A stretch of 64,000 nucleotides of DNA from NCBI GenBank assembly GCA_943789025.1, contig CALSSN010000010.1:1-64000 (forward strand). Reading direction: 5' to 3'. Origin of the DNA: an uncultured Verrucomicrobiales bacterium (lineage in GTDB: Bacteria; Verrucomicrobiota; Verrucomicrobiia; Verrucomicrobiales; DEV007). Shown here piece by piece: positions 9,800 through 19,927 of the stretch (its first letter is position 1; every line of letters starts with the position of its first letter). Under the pieces are notes generated by a model. The model saw nothing but the letters and a program-made list of their open reading frames with translations, did no database searches and was not told where the DNA came from. Both the position numbers and the translations under genes were made by a program.

Positions 9800-10525
9800 T
9801 TAGCGGGCCCACTTACCTCCGCGACTGAGAATGGGGAGGGCGCCATCTCCAATCCAGCGATAATCAGTCTTTCCCACGGCACCAATCAGAGACACGCCCA
9901 GATGTCTTTTCCAAGCTGCACTCATCGCTTCGCCAGTGTGACAGCCCCAGCTTTTACAGAATGCATTTTGAGCGAATGCGTTCCTGTGAATCCGTGGGAT
10001 ATCCCGCACGTGAATCCACGCTTTGCTGGCACCGCTCACCTGGTTGCTGTAATCAAACATCAGGCAATATTTGTTCGAGTGCCCAAAAAACTCAAAGTTG
10101 ACGACTTTCTCTCGCTGTCGATTCCGGCCGTTGTTAATGTAGCCGATGACCTCACTTCCGGTGGAAAACCAGATCAGCTGGCACTTGGTGAGACGCTGCA
10201 CGGAGAGAATGTTTGAGAGATGAGGTTTGTTCTCTTCATTCGCTCTGGTGGAGTAGGAAGGTTTGTGTACCATCCAGGTAACGTGGGCACGCGGACCATA
10301 GCGTTTCTGAATTTCCTGGATCCGTACTCGCGCAGGTCGAACAAAATTACCCCACCACTTGTCATGCCGGTCACGGGGAACCCGGAGGTCCTCCCACATG
10401 CGAAGTGCCGGCCCGCCGCTGACGATGATGAACTCGCCCGAGTCCCCCTGCCCGCGAGCCGAGGGCAATACGAAGGCCAGCACGAAGACAAAAAACAGGC
10501 TGTGGGAAGCGCTACGTTTTGACAT
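9800..10525 (-). CDS. Secreted protein of unknown function with caspase-like His/Cys motif arrangement
   Basis: 241 aa; signal peptide SHSLFFVFVLAFVLPSARG; VNFEFFGHSNKY ... AFCKSWGCHTGEAMSAAWK. Confidence 0.6.
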   Translation of the reverse strand: MSKRSASHSLFFVFVLAFVLPSARGQGDSGEFIIVSGGPALRMWEDLRVPRDRHDKWWGNFVRPARVRIQEIQKRYGPRAHVTWMVHKPSYSTRANEENKPHLSNILSVQRLTKCQLIWFSTGSEVIGYINNGRNRQREKVVNFEFFGHSNKYCLMFDYSNQVSGASKAWIHVRDIPRIHRNAFAQNAFCKSWGCHTGEAMSAAWKRHLGVSLIGAVGKTDYRWIGDGALPILSRGGKWAR

Positions 10526-10605
10526 TTTGAGGCAGAGCGGGGGGTTTGAAAGGAGGAGGAGTCGGCTATGTTCCTGTGGGCTGGGGAGAGCTGAAGAATA
10601 AAAGC

Positions 10606-11187
10606 TCAGACTAAGCCCAGTTTCATTTTCCCCTCTTCACTGATCATGTCCTGATTCCATGCCGGATCCCAGACCAGGTCCACCTCAGCATTGGCAATGC
10701 CGTCCACCATCATGATTTTTGACTGCGCATCGGCGGCGATCGTCGGTCCCATCCCGCAACCGGGAGCGGTCAAAGTCATCTTAATGGCAGCCTTTTTTCC
10801 GTTTTCCTCTTCGTCGAGAACACAGTCATAAACCAACCCGAGATCGACGATGTTGACTGGAATCTCTGGATCGAATACCGCTCTGAGAGCCTCCCAGACT
10901 TCCCGCTCAAGGCCATCGATGTTCTCGGGAATGTTGGAGGACCCTCCGGAGGCAGTCTCGGCTTTCTTTTTTTCTGCATCCGGATCGATGCCGAGAGCAT
11001 CTGCGTCCTTGGCTGAGATGCGAGCGAGACCGTTCTCCGTCGCCACGGTGTAGGTTCCTCCGAGCGACTGTGTGATGATAACTTTTGTCCCGGCCGGAAG
11101 CGTGATCTCGTCCCCACTTGGGATCTGGATCGCATTGAGGGCGCGGCTAATTTGAATTTCGTTGTGATCTGGCATGATGATAAGCAA
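10606..11187 (-). CDS. sufT: SufT-like Fe-S assembly protein (MIP18/DUF59 domain)
   Basis: EREVWEALRAVFDPEIPVNIVDLGLVYDC, TAPGCGMGPTIAADAQSKI, NAEVDLVWDPAWNQDMISEEGKMKLGL. Confidence 0.88.
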   Translation of the reverse strand: MLIIMPDHNEIQISRALNAIQIPSGDEITLPAGTKVIITQSLGGTYTVATENGLARISAKDADALGIDPDAEKKKAETASGGSSNIPENIDGLEREVWEALRAVFDPEIPVNIVDLGLVYDCVLDEEENGKKAAIKMTLTAPGCGMGPTIAADAQSKIMMVDGIANAEVDLVWDPAWNQDMISEEGKMKLGLV

Positions 11188-11211
11188 GGAAGCGCAGGAT
11201 CGCCTTGGAAG

Positions 11212-11715
11212 CTAGGACTCTTGAGAATCTTCCACGGGCACGATCCTGATTTGACCCCCTGCGGGGAATGCAGGGGAAGAGAAGCTGTCGGAGAGACTGT
11301 CCTTTCGAACTTCCTTTTCCCCCTCTTCAGAGGCAGGGGAGGGAAGGGTATCGGCAGATAAAGCATCGCGCAAGGCGCCCTCGACCATCTGCCCGCAATG
11401 AATTTTCATGGGAGGAAGCGCTCCCAGAGGTTTGGAAAGATCCCCTGCATTCATCGCGAGCGCCTCTGTCACGGTTCTTCCTGCGATCATCTCGGTCGCC
11501 ACACTGGCAACAGCGAGCGCAGTCTGACAGCCAAAACTCTGGAAGGTGGCACGATCGATCACTTTCTCGCCTTCCTCGCCTTCACGGAACTTGACCCACA
11601 TCCGTACCATGTCCCCACAATCCGGGTTCCCCACCGTCCCCACAGCATCGGCATCGGCCATCTCCCCTTGGTTGCTTGGATTCGCTACGGCCTCTTCGAG
11701 TTTTTTTTCATCCAT
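11212..11715 (-). CDS. IscU/NifU-like Fe-S scaffold protein
   Basis: VGNPDCGDMVRMWVKF, FQSFGCQTALAVASVATEMIAGRT, PMKIHCGQMVEGALRDAL (three conserved Cys). Confidence 0.88.
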   Translation of the reverse strand: MDEKKLEEAVANPSNQGEMADADAVGTVGNPDCGDMVRMWVKFREGEEGEKVIDRATFQSFGCQTALAVASVATEMIAGRTVTEALAMNAGDLSKPLGALPPMKIHCGQMVEGALRDALSADTLPSPASEEGEKEVRKDSLSDSFSSPAFPAGGQIRIVPVEDSQES

Positions 11716-11745
11716 TTTTTTTCTTCTTTTTCTCCGTGCCTCGTT

Positions 11746-12309
11746 TTATTTTCCATCGATTTCAACCCGGTAGCGTAGAAGCGTCGAATCAATCCGCTCA
11801 CTGTAGGCATCAATCCCGCCATCGAGCGCCCTGACCGCATCGAACCCGTGGCCGATGAGATAAGCTGCCGCATCGAGAGCCCGCCCGCCGGTATGGTCGT
11901 AGATCACGATCTCGGCAGCCTTGTCCCAGTGGGAAAATGCCTCTTGGAGCAGTTCCTGACTGAAGAGCTCTGCATCTTGCATCTTTACTGCCTCAAATTC
12001 TTCCCGTGTCCGAATGTCGAGCAGACGCGGTGGAACGGCTTCTTTCAGCCTTTGTGCGAGCTCCTCCGGTTGGATGAGGATTGCAGAGTCTCCATCATGA
12101 CTCTCCCGGATATGCGTAAGCACTTCATCCACGGCAAGCCCGTCATTCCGGGCGCAAAGCTCGGCGATTGTTTCTTCGGGAGAAAAGGCACAGCTCTGGC
12201 ACCCGCCGATATGATATTTGGCAAACAGCGCCCTCCTCGCGCCCGGGTAGGCCTTGAGGAGCTCCGTCATTGCTGTCTCCGGTCCCACCGTGTCTTCTGT
12301 CTGTAGCAT
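11746..12309 (-). CDS. Rhodanese-domain protein with N-terminal CxxC small domain
   Basis: GGCQSCAFSPEETIAELC followed by PPRLLDIRTREEFEAVKM...IVIYDHTGGRALDAAAYLIGHGFDAVRALDGGIDAY. Confidence 0.8.
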   Translation of the reverse strand: MLQTEDTVGPETAMTELLKAYPGARRALFAKYHIGGCQSCAFSPEETIAELCARNDGLAVDEVLTHIRESHDGDSAILIQPEELAQRLKEAVPPRLLDIRTREEFEAVKMQDAELFSQELLQEAFSHWDKAAEIVIYDHTGGRALDAAAYLIGHGFDAVRALDGGIDAYSERIDSTLLRYRVEIDGK

Positions 12310-12433
12310 ACTTACTTCACCTTAACCTCCAGCCACCGCGGCGCAAGGTGGCGGCAGAAAACTGCATCAATATCTTGAAATGCACACAGCGATGGATTGG
12401 GTTAGGCTTTCCCTCGCAGCATCGCAGTAACCG

Positions 12434-13318
12434 ATGAAAAAAGGCCAACCAAAGATCTTCCTTCTCCCCAATCTGATGACCGCTGGAAATCTGTTCTGTG
12501 GTTTCATCGCCATCGTTCAGGTCTTTCGGGGGATGCAGGCTCCAGAAGAAGTTCATTCGTATTACTATGTGGCCATCGGCCTGATCCTTGGCGCCTGTGT
12601 CTTTGATCTTCTCGATGGGCGCGTCGCTCGCATGGGCAATCAGATTTCGCCTTTCGGAAGAGAGTTTGATTCGCTGGCTGATTTGATCTCTTTCGGCGTT
12701 GCACCAGCGCTACTCGTTTATGACATCGTGCTCGACGGGTTGGGAGATAGAATCGGTTGGATGATTGCTTTCGCCTACCTTCTCGCCGGCGCCATGCGCC
12801 TCGCCCGCTTCAATGTGATGGCGGAGGACAAGGAAAGCGAGAGTAGTGGAGATTTTACCGGTCTTCCTATCCCGGCCGCGGCTGGTGTCATCGTCAGTCT
12901 CACCCTGTTTCTCCTCTGGCTTGATGAGGGACAACGCGAAATCGGGCGATGGAAATATGTGCTTCCCTTTCTCATGCTGCTACTTTCCTACCTTATGGCC
13001 AGTACGATCAGTTACCCGAGCTTTAAAGCGATTACCTGGAAGACTCGGCGAACCATGCCTTGGGTAGTCGGCGCGATCCTTGTTCTCGTCATGACGGTGA
13101 TGAACTGGGAGTGGATGCCAGCCATTCTGTTTATCATTTATCTGATCTACGGCATCGCCAGACCCTGGGTCTCACGCCGATGGCGTGCTGAGATCGAACA
13201 GGACGATAAACTTGTCCCCGTGGAGAATCAGAAGGACCCGGCCGCAGAGACAGGCGAAGTCCCAACGAAAGAAGGATTTCTCAGAAACCAAACGCAGGGA
13301 CAAGCCGACTCGCTTTAA
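12434..13318 (+). CDS. pssA: CDP-diacylglycerol--serine O-phosphatidyltransferase
   Basis: FLLPNLMTAGNLFCGFIAI; CDP-alcohol phosphatidyltransferase motif DLLDGRVARMGNQISPFGREFDSLADLISFGVAPALL. Confidence 0.93.
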   Translation: MKKGQPKIFLLPNLMTAGNLFCGFIAIVQVFRGMQAPEEVHSYYYVAIGLILGACVFDLLDGRVARMGNQISPFGREFDSLADLISFGVAPALLVYDIVLDGLGDRIGWMIAFAYLLAGAMRLARFNVMAEDKESESSGDFTGLPIPAAAGVIVSLTLFLLWLDEGQREIGRWKYVLPFLMLLLSYLMASTISYPSFKAITWKTRRTMPWVVGAILVLVMTVMNWEWMPAILFIIYLIYGIARPWVSRRWRAEIEQDDKLVPVENQKDPAAETGEVPTKEGFLRNQTQGQADSL

Positions 13319-13396
13319 ATCCAGGTGAATCCGGATTGGAGAAGATTACGAGGAAAACGACACTCTTCTCTCGACCGGTAGCCGCGCCAGCCAACC

Positions 13397-14638
13397 ATGC
13401 CAGACTTTTACCAGCATTCCGTCGTCAGCACCCTTCACTGCCTGAAGGAAATCAATCTGCCTGAGCAAGAGAAGATGCTTGCGGAGCAGGCAGAGAAACG
13501 GCCCATCACTCTCGTTCTTCCAGCTCTTTACTCGGAACTTGAGTCCCCGGCTCTCCCTCATATTCTCACCGAGCTGAAAGGCGTCCCCTACATTAAGGAA
13601 ATCGTCTTTTCCATGAACCGGATGGATGCCGCCCAGTTCGCCAATGCCAAGAAGTTCTTCAGCGAGGCTCTCAGCTCTGACCAGCACTGGCGTATTCTCT
13701 GGAATGATGGCCCACGCGTGAAAGCCATCTATGACCAGCTCGCGGCGGCGGAACTGACGCACTACACTCCGGGCAAAGGCTACAATGTGTGGATGGCCTA
13801 CGGTTATGCGATCGCTCGGGAAGAAACCCGAATCATCGCCGCGCATGACAGTGACATCCTTTCCTACGACCGAGAGATGCTCTTCCGGCTCTGCCTGCCG
13901 ACTGCGCACCACTCGATGGCCTACGAGTATGTAAAGAGTTATTACGGCAGAGTCAGTGATCGGATGTATGGCCGGGTCACGCGCCTCTTCGTCGGTCCTC
14001 TCCTTCGGGCCATGATCAAGGTTCTGGGCAACCACCCGCTCCTCGAATTCCTCAGTAACTTCCGCTATCCACTTTCCGGTGAATTCTCGATCGACATCGA
14101 TCTCGCTGAAATCATTCGTATCCCCGGCGACTGGGGATTGGAAGTCGGCATGCTTTGTGAAATCTACCGTAGTGCGGCTACTCGGAAAGTCTGTCAGGTC
14201 GACTTGGGGAACAATTTCGAACATAAGCACCAGCATCTCGGTTACGACAAAGCTACTGTCGAAAAAACTCCGGTTCCCAAGCAAGGCCTCATGAAGATGT
14301 CTCACGACATCGCCTTGAACCTCCTCCACAACATCACCTCAGAAGGGGTCCTGATAGGCGACCGAGAACTCAAGGCCATTCGCCTCACCTATGAGCGCCT
14401 GGCCAAGGAGATCATCAAACGCCACCACGACGATTCCATCTTTAATGGCCTCGATTATCACCGCCATGAGGAGGCGGAAGCAGTGGAGGCATATTACGCG
14501 TCTTTCGACTCAGCCTCGGAAATTTTCCGAAACCGGCAGTATTCCTCGCCACTGATTCCGAACTGGAACCGTGTCAATTCTGCTCTTCCCGACCTCGGGA
14601 ATCAGCTGCTCCAGGCGGTCGAGGACGACGACAGATGA
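13397..14638 (+). CDS. Glycosyltransferase related to glucosyl-3-phosphoglycerate synthase (GT81-like)
   Basis: ITLVLPALYSELESPALPHILTELKGVPYIKEIVFSMNR, IIAAHDSDILSYDREMLFRLCLP, YPLSGEFSIDIDLAEIIRIPGDWGLEVGMLCEI. Confidence 0.75.
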   Translation: MPDFYQHSVVSTLHCLKEINLPEQEKMLAEQAEKRPITLVLPALYSELESPALPHILTELKGVPYIKEIVFSMNRMDAAQFANAKKFFSEALSSDQHWRILWNDGPRVKAIYDQLAAAELTHYTPGKGYNVWMAYGYAIAREETRIIAAHDSDILSYDREMLFRLCLPTAHHSMAYEYVKSYYGRVSDRMYGRVTRLFVGPLLRAMIKVLGNHPLLEFLSNFRYPLSGEFSIDIDLAEIIRIPGDWGLEVGMLCEIYRSAATRKVCQVDLGNNFEHKHQHLGYDKATVEKTPVPKQGLMKMSHDIALNLLHNITSEGVLIGDRELKAIRLTYERLAKEIIKRHHDDSIFNGLDYHRHEEAEAVEAYYASFDSASEIFRNRQYSSPLIPNWNRVNSALPDLGNQLLQAVEDDDR

Positions 14639-14709
14639 GGCGCCCGACCTTTGACATCTCAGGACATCGCCCAAGGTTCTTCTTCCTCACCCATCGATTG
14701 CAAAAATTT

Positions 14710-15174
14710 ATGAAAAACAGCACCTCCTACCTTTCCGTTTTCACCGCATTTCTCGTCAGTCTCGGCAGCATTCACGATGCCGGAGCTCATTGTCAGATCC
14801 CTTGCGGGATCTACGATGATCCCGCCCGCTTTGTAGCCCTCATGGAACATGTCACTACGATTGAAAAATCGATGCTACAGATCTCCAAGCTCTCCTCCGG
14901 TGCGGATTCAAATCAGATCGTTCGTTGGACGAACAACAAGGAGCATCATGCCGATGCCCTGGCGCATATTGTTACATACTACTTCATGGCACAGCGCATC
15001 AAGCCCGCGCCCGAGGGGGACAGTGCCGCCGCTGCCGCTTACGCGAAGCACCTGAGCCTGCTCCACCACATGCTGGTCCACGCCATGAAGTGTAAACAGA
15101 CAATTGATCCCGAGCATTGCGCGAAGCTTGAGGGTCTCATCACCGAGTTCCAGGCGAGCTACCTCGGCAAGTAG
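14710..15174 (+). CDS. sodN: Nickel superoxide dismutase with N-terminal signal peptide
   Basis: Ni-hook HCQIPCGIYDDPAR directly after MKNSTSYLSVFTAFLVSLGSIHDAGA; rest matches NiSOD four-helix pattern (WTNNKEHHADALAHIVTYYFMAQRIKP). Confidence 0.9.
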   Translation: MKNSTSYLSVFTAFLVSLGSIHDAGAHCQIPCGIYDDPARFVALMEHVTTIEKSMLQISKLSSGADSNQIVRWTNNKEHHADALAHIVTYYFMAQRIKPAPEGDSAAAAAYAKHLSLLHHMLVHAMKCKQTIDPEHCAKLEGLITEFQASYLGK

Positions 15175-15326
15175 AATAAGCACATACTGGGTGTGGCGTG
15201 ATAAATACACCCGAGATTTCTACGCCGATTGCGAGTTTGGCTATGATGAATGCGGCAGTGGGGGATGCCCGAAGCCCTGCGGGCGCGCATCAAACTTCAA
15301 CTTCTTAGATAAAAAAGCTGTCCCCG

Positions 15327-15641
15327 ATGATTTCCAAATCGATCCATTTCACCGTTGCCGAAAAAGACTCCCTGTCCTTCCGGTCAGCTCTTCAACAGGT
15401 TGAAGAAGCCTCCCAATCCGAGTCCGGGTGCGTGTATTACGCGGCATTTACCGAGAAGGACAACACCTCCGAATTCACCGTGCTGGAGATCTGGGACAGT
15501 GAGGATTCTTTCGAGGCCCATCGCCAGTCCAAGCATCTGAAAGACTTCAAAAAGGCATGCGGTGACATGATTATCGCCAAAACTGCCCGCGACCTCATGC
15601 CTCTTCAGGAAGGGGCCGAATCTGCACCCGGCAGGAAATGA
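15327..15641 (+). CDS. Antibiotic biosynthesis monooxygenase (ABM)-like domain protein
   Basis: SESGCVYYAAFTEKDNTSEFTVLEIWDSEDSFEAHRQSKHLKDF typical ABM core. Confidence 0.75.
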   Translation: MISKSIHFTVAEKDSLSFRSALQQVEEASQSESGCVYYAAFTEKDNTSEFTVLEIWDSEDSFEAHRQSKHLKDFKKACGDMIIAKTARDLMPLQEGAESAPGRK

Positions 15642-15821
15642 AAACTCAAGCGATGAGGGAATCTGTAGCAAGCGGATATCCCACGCTTCTGGTCTGTCTC
15701 CGGCATGTAATAAGAAACGAAGATGAGCTTCTCCGTGCCTGGGCTGCAGTCTTGCGCTAAACTTCCTCATCACAAGCCCGGTCGTCTCGCCGGCTGGAAG
15801 ACCGGGTAGAGCCAGTCACTC

Positions 15822-17411
15822 ATGGAAAATTTTGATTTTATCGTCGTCGGAACCGGAATCGCTGGGCTCAGTGTCGCTCTCAAGGCGGCGGAGCACGGCG
15901 ACGTCTGTGTTCTTACTAAGCGCAGTGCCAAGGAATCCAACACCGCCTGGGCCCAGGGGGGCATCGCCTGCGTGCAGAGTGATGACGACTCCTTCGACCG
16001 CCACGTCGCCGACACCCTCGACGCGGGTGCCGGCCTCTGTGATGAAGACGTGGTAAGGACCATTGTCTCAGAAGGGCCCGACCGCATCGACGAGCTTATC
16101 GAATTGGGAGTGGCTTTCGACCGGCAGGAGGACGGCGCCTTTGATCTCACTCGTGAAGGAGGGCACACCCGCCGCCGAGTCATGCATTCGCGTGACACCA
16201 CTGGCCAGGAAGTTTCGCAGAAGCTCATCGCAGCCGCTCATGCGCACCCGCGCATTACGCTCCGCGAGGAGCACTTCGCCATTGATCTCATCACAACGGG
16301 TAAACTCGAATACGCCTCCCATGACCGCTGCGTCGGTCTCTATGTCCTCAATCAGCGGAAGGGAGAAGTGGTGACCATGCGTTCAGACCGGATCTTCCTC
16401 TGCACGGGCGGCGGCGGGCGAGTTTACCAGTTCACAACGAATCCGGAGGTCGCGACCGGAGATGGTGTCGCCATGGCATGGCGTGCAGGCGCCGTCATTT
16501 CCGATATGGAGTTCATCCAATTTCATCCCACATGCCTGTACCATCCATTGGTGAAAAATTTTCTTATCTCCGAAGCACTTCGTGGAGAAGGTGCCATTCT
16601 CGTTGACAAGGACGGCAAGGAATTCATGCAGAAATATGATGCCCGCGAATCTCTCGCTCCGCGGGATATTGTCGCTCGGGCGATCGACCAGGAGATTAAG
16701 CGTACCGGTGGTCCCTGTGTTTATCTCGACATTTCTCATCAAGAGAAGGAATTCATCACCCACCGGTTTCCCAACATCTACGAAACCTGTCTACATCTTG
16801 GGATCGATGCCGCATCTGATCCCATCCCGGTTGTCCCCGCCGCCCATTACCAATGCGGCGGCATTCGTACCGATGTCAATGGGGCATCAAGCATTCGTGG
16901 GCTCTATGCGGTAGGTGAAGTTGGTCGCACCGGACTCCATGGTGCCAACCGCCTCGCCTCCAATTCGCTTCTGGAGGGAGCTGTTGTAGCCCATCGCGCG
17001 GTTGCCCACGCCACCGAGCGCTTCCGCACCGACGGCTCCATGCCCCCGAAGAGCTACGACCTGCCGACCTGGCAGAGCGGTGATGTAGCCGATGTCGACG
17101 AACTCGTGGTCATCTATCACAACTGGGATGAGATCCGCCGCTTGATGTGGGATTACGTTTCAATCGTGCGTACGGACAAGCGTCTACAACGTGCCGCGCG
17201 GCGACTTCGTAACTTGCGTCGCGAGGTCAATGAGTTTTACTGGGGGTATCGAATAACCACTGAAATTCTTGAGCTCCGAAACCTCATCGAGACTGCCTCA
17301 CTGATTGTTGATTCCGCGGTAGCAAGGCGCGAAAGCCGAGGCCTCCATTACACCTTGGATCATCCGGGAAAACACCAGTCTACGCGAAGTTCAGAGTTCT
17401 CTCGCTTCTAG
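15822..17411 (+). CDS. nadB: L-aspartate oxidase
   Basis: FDFIVVGTGIAGLSVALKAAEHGDVCVLTKRSAKESNTAWAQGGIACV; EFIQFHPTCLY; HYQCGGIRTDVNGASSIRGLYAVGEVGRTGLHGANRLASNSLLEG. Confidence 0.96.
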   Translation: MENFDFIVVGTGIAGLSVALKAAEHGDVCVLTKRSAKESNTAWAQGGIACVQSDDDSFDRHVADTLDAGAGLCDEDVVRTIVSEGPDRIDELIELGVAFDRQEDGAFDLTREGGHTRRRVMHSRDTTGQEVSQKLIAAAHAHPRITLREEHFAIDLITTGKLEYASHDRCVGLYVLNQRKGEVVTMRSDRIFLCTGGGGRVYQFTTNPEVATGDGVAMAWRAGAVISDMEFIQFHPTCLYHPLVKNFLISEALRGEGAILVDKDGKEFMQKYDARESLAPRDIVARAIDQEIKRTGGPCVYLDISHQEKEFITHRFPNIYETCLHLGIDAASDPIPVVPAAHYQCGGIRTDVNGASSIRGLYAVGEVGRTGLHGANRLASNSLLEGAVVAHRAVAHATERFRTDGSMPPKSYDLPTWQSGDVADVDELVVIYHNWDEIRRLMWDYVSIVRTDKRLQRAARRLRNLRREVNEFYWGYRITTEILELRNLIETASLIVDSAVARRESRGLHYTLDHPGKHQSTRSSEFSRF

Positions 17412-17473
17412 GCTGCGCGCGGGCGATTCTCTTGCCTTGCGTGAATTCGAAGCTACGATCCCACCCCTCCCTT

Positions 17474-18337
17474 ATGGTCAGCTTGCGGAAAGTTCTGATT
17501 CTGATCCTTCTTTTCTTTTCCTATGGGGCAGGTGTCCGAGCGCAGTCGCTCAATTCGGGGCAACTCCCTGCTGCAAACCGGCCGAGCTACAGGCTGCCGA
17601 CAATCGTCGCACCCACCCGCCCGCGCAACATTTACACACGTTTCCCGTGGAAGCTTGATATCACCGCCACCATTTTCTGGGTCGGCGAAGCGCCGAGTCA
17701 GAACAACCCGGTGCCTAATGATAAGAGCTCGTGGGACGTCGCCTGGGAAAAGAACTTTGGCGGCTATGACGATCCGGATGTTTCAAAGCGCACTCGAGAC
17801 TACTGCCCGGCGGGATTTGTTCCTCAAGAGAACCCATTCTACGTTGCCTTGCCTTACAACGACATTGCCAGCTGGAACAAGCACAAACCGGAAGCCTCCC
17901 GCGTGATTCCGTGGTTTCGGAAGCGTTACACGGGTTCGGGAAAGACCGTTCTCAAGGGGCAATGGCTGGCCATTCGATATGCCGGTCGGACCTGTTTTGC
18001 CCAGTGGGAGGATTGCGGGCCCTTTGTGACGGATGACTATAATTATGTCTTTGGAAGATCCCGCCCGAAGAATCCGAAAAACAACGGGGCAGGCATCGAC
18101 ATCTCGCCTGCCTGTCGCGATTATCTTCGCCTTCGAAGTGGTGCACAGGTGGACTGGCGCTTTGTCGATCTGGAAGAAATCCCCTACGGCCCGTGGTGCA
18201 AATACGGCCGGAAAAATCCCTTCCTCCGCAAGGCAGTCAAAAAAGAAACGGACCAGCAGCAACGGCTGGAAGAGCTCAGGCGCATGCGTGACCAGTGGTT
18301 CCAGAAGTATGGCGGTTCCAACAACGGCCTGAGGTAG
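17474..18337 (+). CDS. Secreted protein, possible RlpA/DPBB-like fold
   Basis: Signal peptide SLRKVLILILLFFSYGAGVRAQS; AQWEDCGPFVTDDYNYVFG...AGIDISPACRDYLRLRSGAQVDWRFVD. Confidence 0.5.
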   Translation: MVSLRKVLILILLFFSYGAGVRAQSLNSGQLPAANRPSYRLPTIVAPTRPRNIYTRFPWKLDITATIFWVGEAPSQNNPVPNDKSSWDVAWEKNFGGYDDPDVSKRTRDYCPAGFVPQENPFYVALPYNDIASWNKHKPEASRVIPWFRKRYTGSGKTVLKGQWLAIRYAGRTCFAQWEDCGPFVTDDYNYVFGRSRPKNPKNNGAGIDISPACRDYLRLRSGAQVDWRFVDLEEIPYGPWCKYGRKNPFLRKAVKKETDQQQRLEELRRMRDQWFQKYGGSNNGLR

Positions 18338-18367
18338 AATGTTGTCTTGCGGATGTCAGGTATCCGG

Positions 18368-19711
18368 TTACAGGATTGCTCCGGCCAGCGAAAGCACGAG
18401 AAAAAAGCCGCACATATCGACACTGGTAGTCAAAATCGGCCCAGAGGCGAGGGCAGGATCCAGCCCTAACCTCCGCAATGCCAAGGGTATGATTCCACCC
18501 AGAAGAATGGCGAGAAACGTGTTGATGCTCAGGGACAGGCCGATCACCACAGCGAGGCGAATTTCGCTGGAGTAGAGGTAAGCCATACCGGCAAGAATCA
18601 GCCCGAGGGTCAAGCCGACCACGATCCCGAGCATTGCTTCCTTCATGAAAACCCAGAGCGCTTCAGACGGTCGGATCAATCCCAGTGCGAGTTCTCGAAT
18701 GCTTACCGCCATTGCCTGGTTCCCCGAGTTCCCGCTCAACCCTGCCACGATCGTTAAGAAGGCAGCAAGAATCGCGTGCTCGCGGATCGTTTCTTCGTTC
18801 TGGATGATGACGATCGATGCCGCCACCAGCAGAAACATGGACGGCACAAGCCAGGTAAGCCTCCGCCCGATTCGCGACCAGATAGGCATCGTGCGCAACT
18901 CCTCACCGCCTACGATTCCGCTCGCTTTCAGGTAGGTCTGGCGGGAACGCTTTTCGGCTGCCTCGTTCACCGCCGCCTTCCGGATCACCCCGACAAGAAT
19001 GCCCGAAGCATCCACCACGGGCATTCCGATGAAGCGATTTTCCTCAAAAATGTCGACAAGCTCTTCCAGCGGAGTGTCCACCTGAGCACGCAGTGGATCA
19101 TCGATCATCAACCCACCCACTGCAGAATCAGGGGTGGCGAGAAGAACATCACGCATCTTGAGCACCCCCCGCAGGGCACCCGATTCGGAGGTGATGTAGG
19201 CGTATTGGATGCCGTAATCGGAATAGACCTCCCGGTTGTCCTTCAAATCCTCCAGCACCTCAGCCACCGTGTGGCTCACCGGAAAGGACAGAAATTCGGT
19301 CAGCATGATTCCGCCCGCCGTGTCCTCAGAATAATGCAGCAATCGCCTCGCCACTGCCGCTTCTTTGGGGGCCATGGCATCAAGAATCGCCTCCGCCTCG
19401 TCCTCATCTACTTCTGCGAGAATATCCGCCAGTTCATCGCCGGGAAGCGCATCCACAATTGCCGCGGCACCCTCGGGGGAGAGATCTTCGATCAGGTCGG
19501 CAGCTTGCTCGTCTGGAAGATCCACCAGCACCCCAGCGGCCTCCACAGGGCTCAGAATGCTGAGAAGACGGTTGTTGGCATCTTCATCGAGGTGGCCAAT
19601 GGTCCGGGCTGTTTGGGCCGGGGAAAGTTTATCTAGAAAGGCCACTAATTTTTTGGCCTCTCCATCTTTGAGGAGTTCTGCAAGCCGAATCCATGGACGT
19701 GCAATGGGCAT
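18368..19711 (-). CDS. mgtE: Magnesium transporter MgtE
   Basis: MgtE_N repeats (ADLIEDLSPEGAAAIVDALPGDELADILAEVDEDEAEAIL), CBS pair, GLSGNSGNQAMAVSIRELALG in the TM domain. Confidence 0.95.
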   Translation of the reverse strand: MPIARPWIRLAELLKDGEAKKLVAFLDKLSPAQTARTIGHLDEDANNRLLSILSPVEAAGVLVDLPDEQAADLIEDLSPEGAAAIVDALPGDELADILAEVDEDEAEAILDAMAPKEAAVARRLLHYSEDTAGGIMLTEFLSFPVSHTVAEVLEDLKDNREVYSDYGIQYAYITSESGALRGVLKMRDVLLATPDSAVGGLMIDDPLRAQVDTPLEELVDIFEENRFIGMPVVDASGILVGVIRKAAVNEAAEKRSRQTYLKASGIVGGEELRTMPIWSRIGRRLTWLVPSMFLLVAASIVIIQNEETIREHAILAAFLTIVAGLSGNSGNQAMAVSIRELALGLIRPSEALWVFMKEAMLGIVVGLTLGLILAGMAYLYSSEIRLAVVIGLSLSINTFLAILLGGIIPLALRRLGLDPALASGPILTTSVDMCGFFLVLSLAGAIL

Positions 19712-19927
19712 GCTGAGACTATGGCTGCACTGGGGGGAATGTCACGCAGGACCACTACCGTTCATCCAGGTGCGGAAAAACAATGAGAATCTCTTAAAAT
19801 TCTATTTGCGATTTCTCCGAGTCTGCCCACTTTTACCTCCGCTAAATTTTCGGATGCTTCGAGTCTTTACCTGATGAGTGGGTCGCTCAGAACCCCAGCA
19901 TCCGATAGGAGACCAAAAAACTACGAG

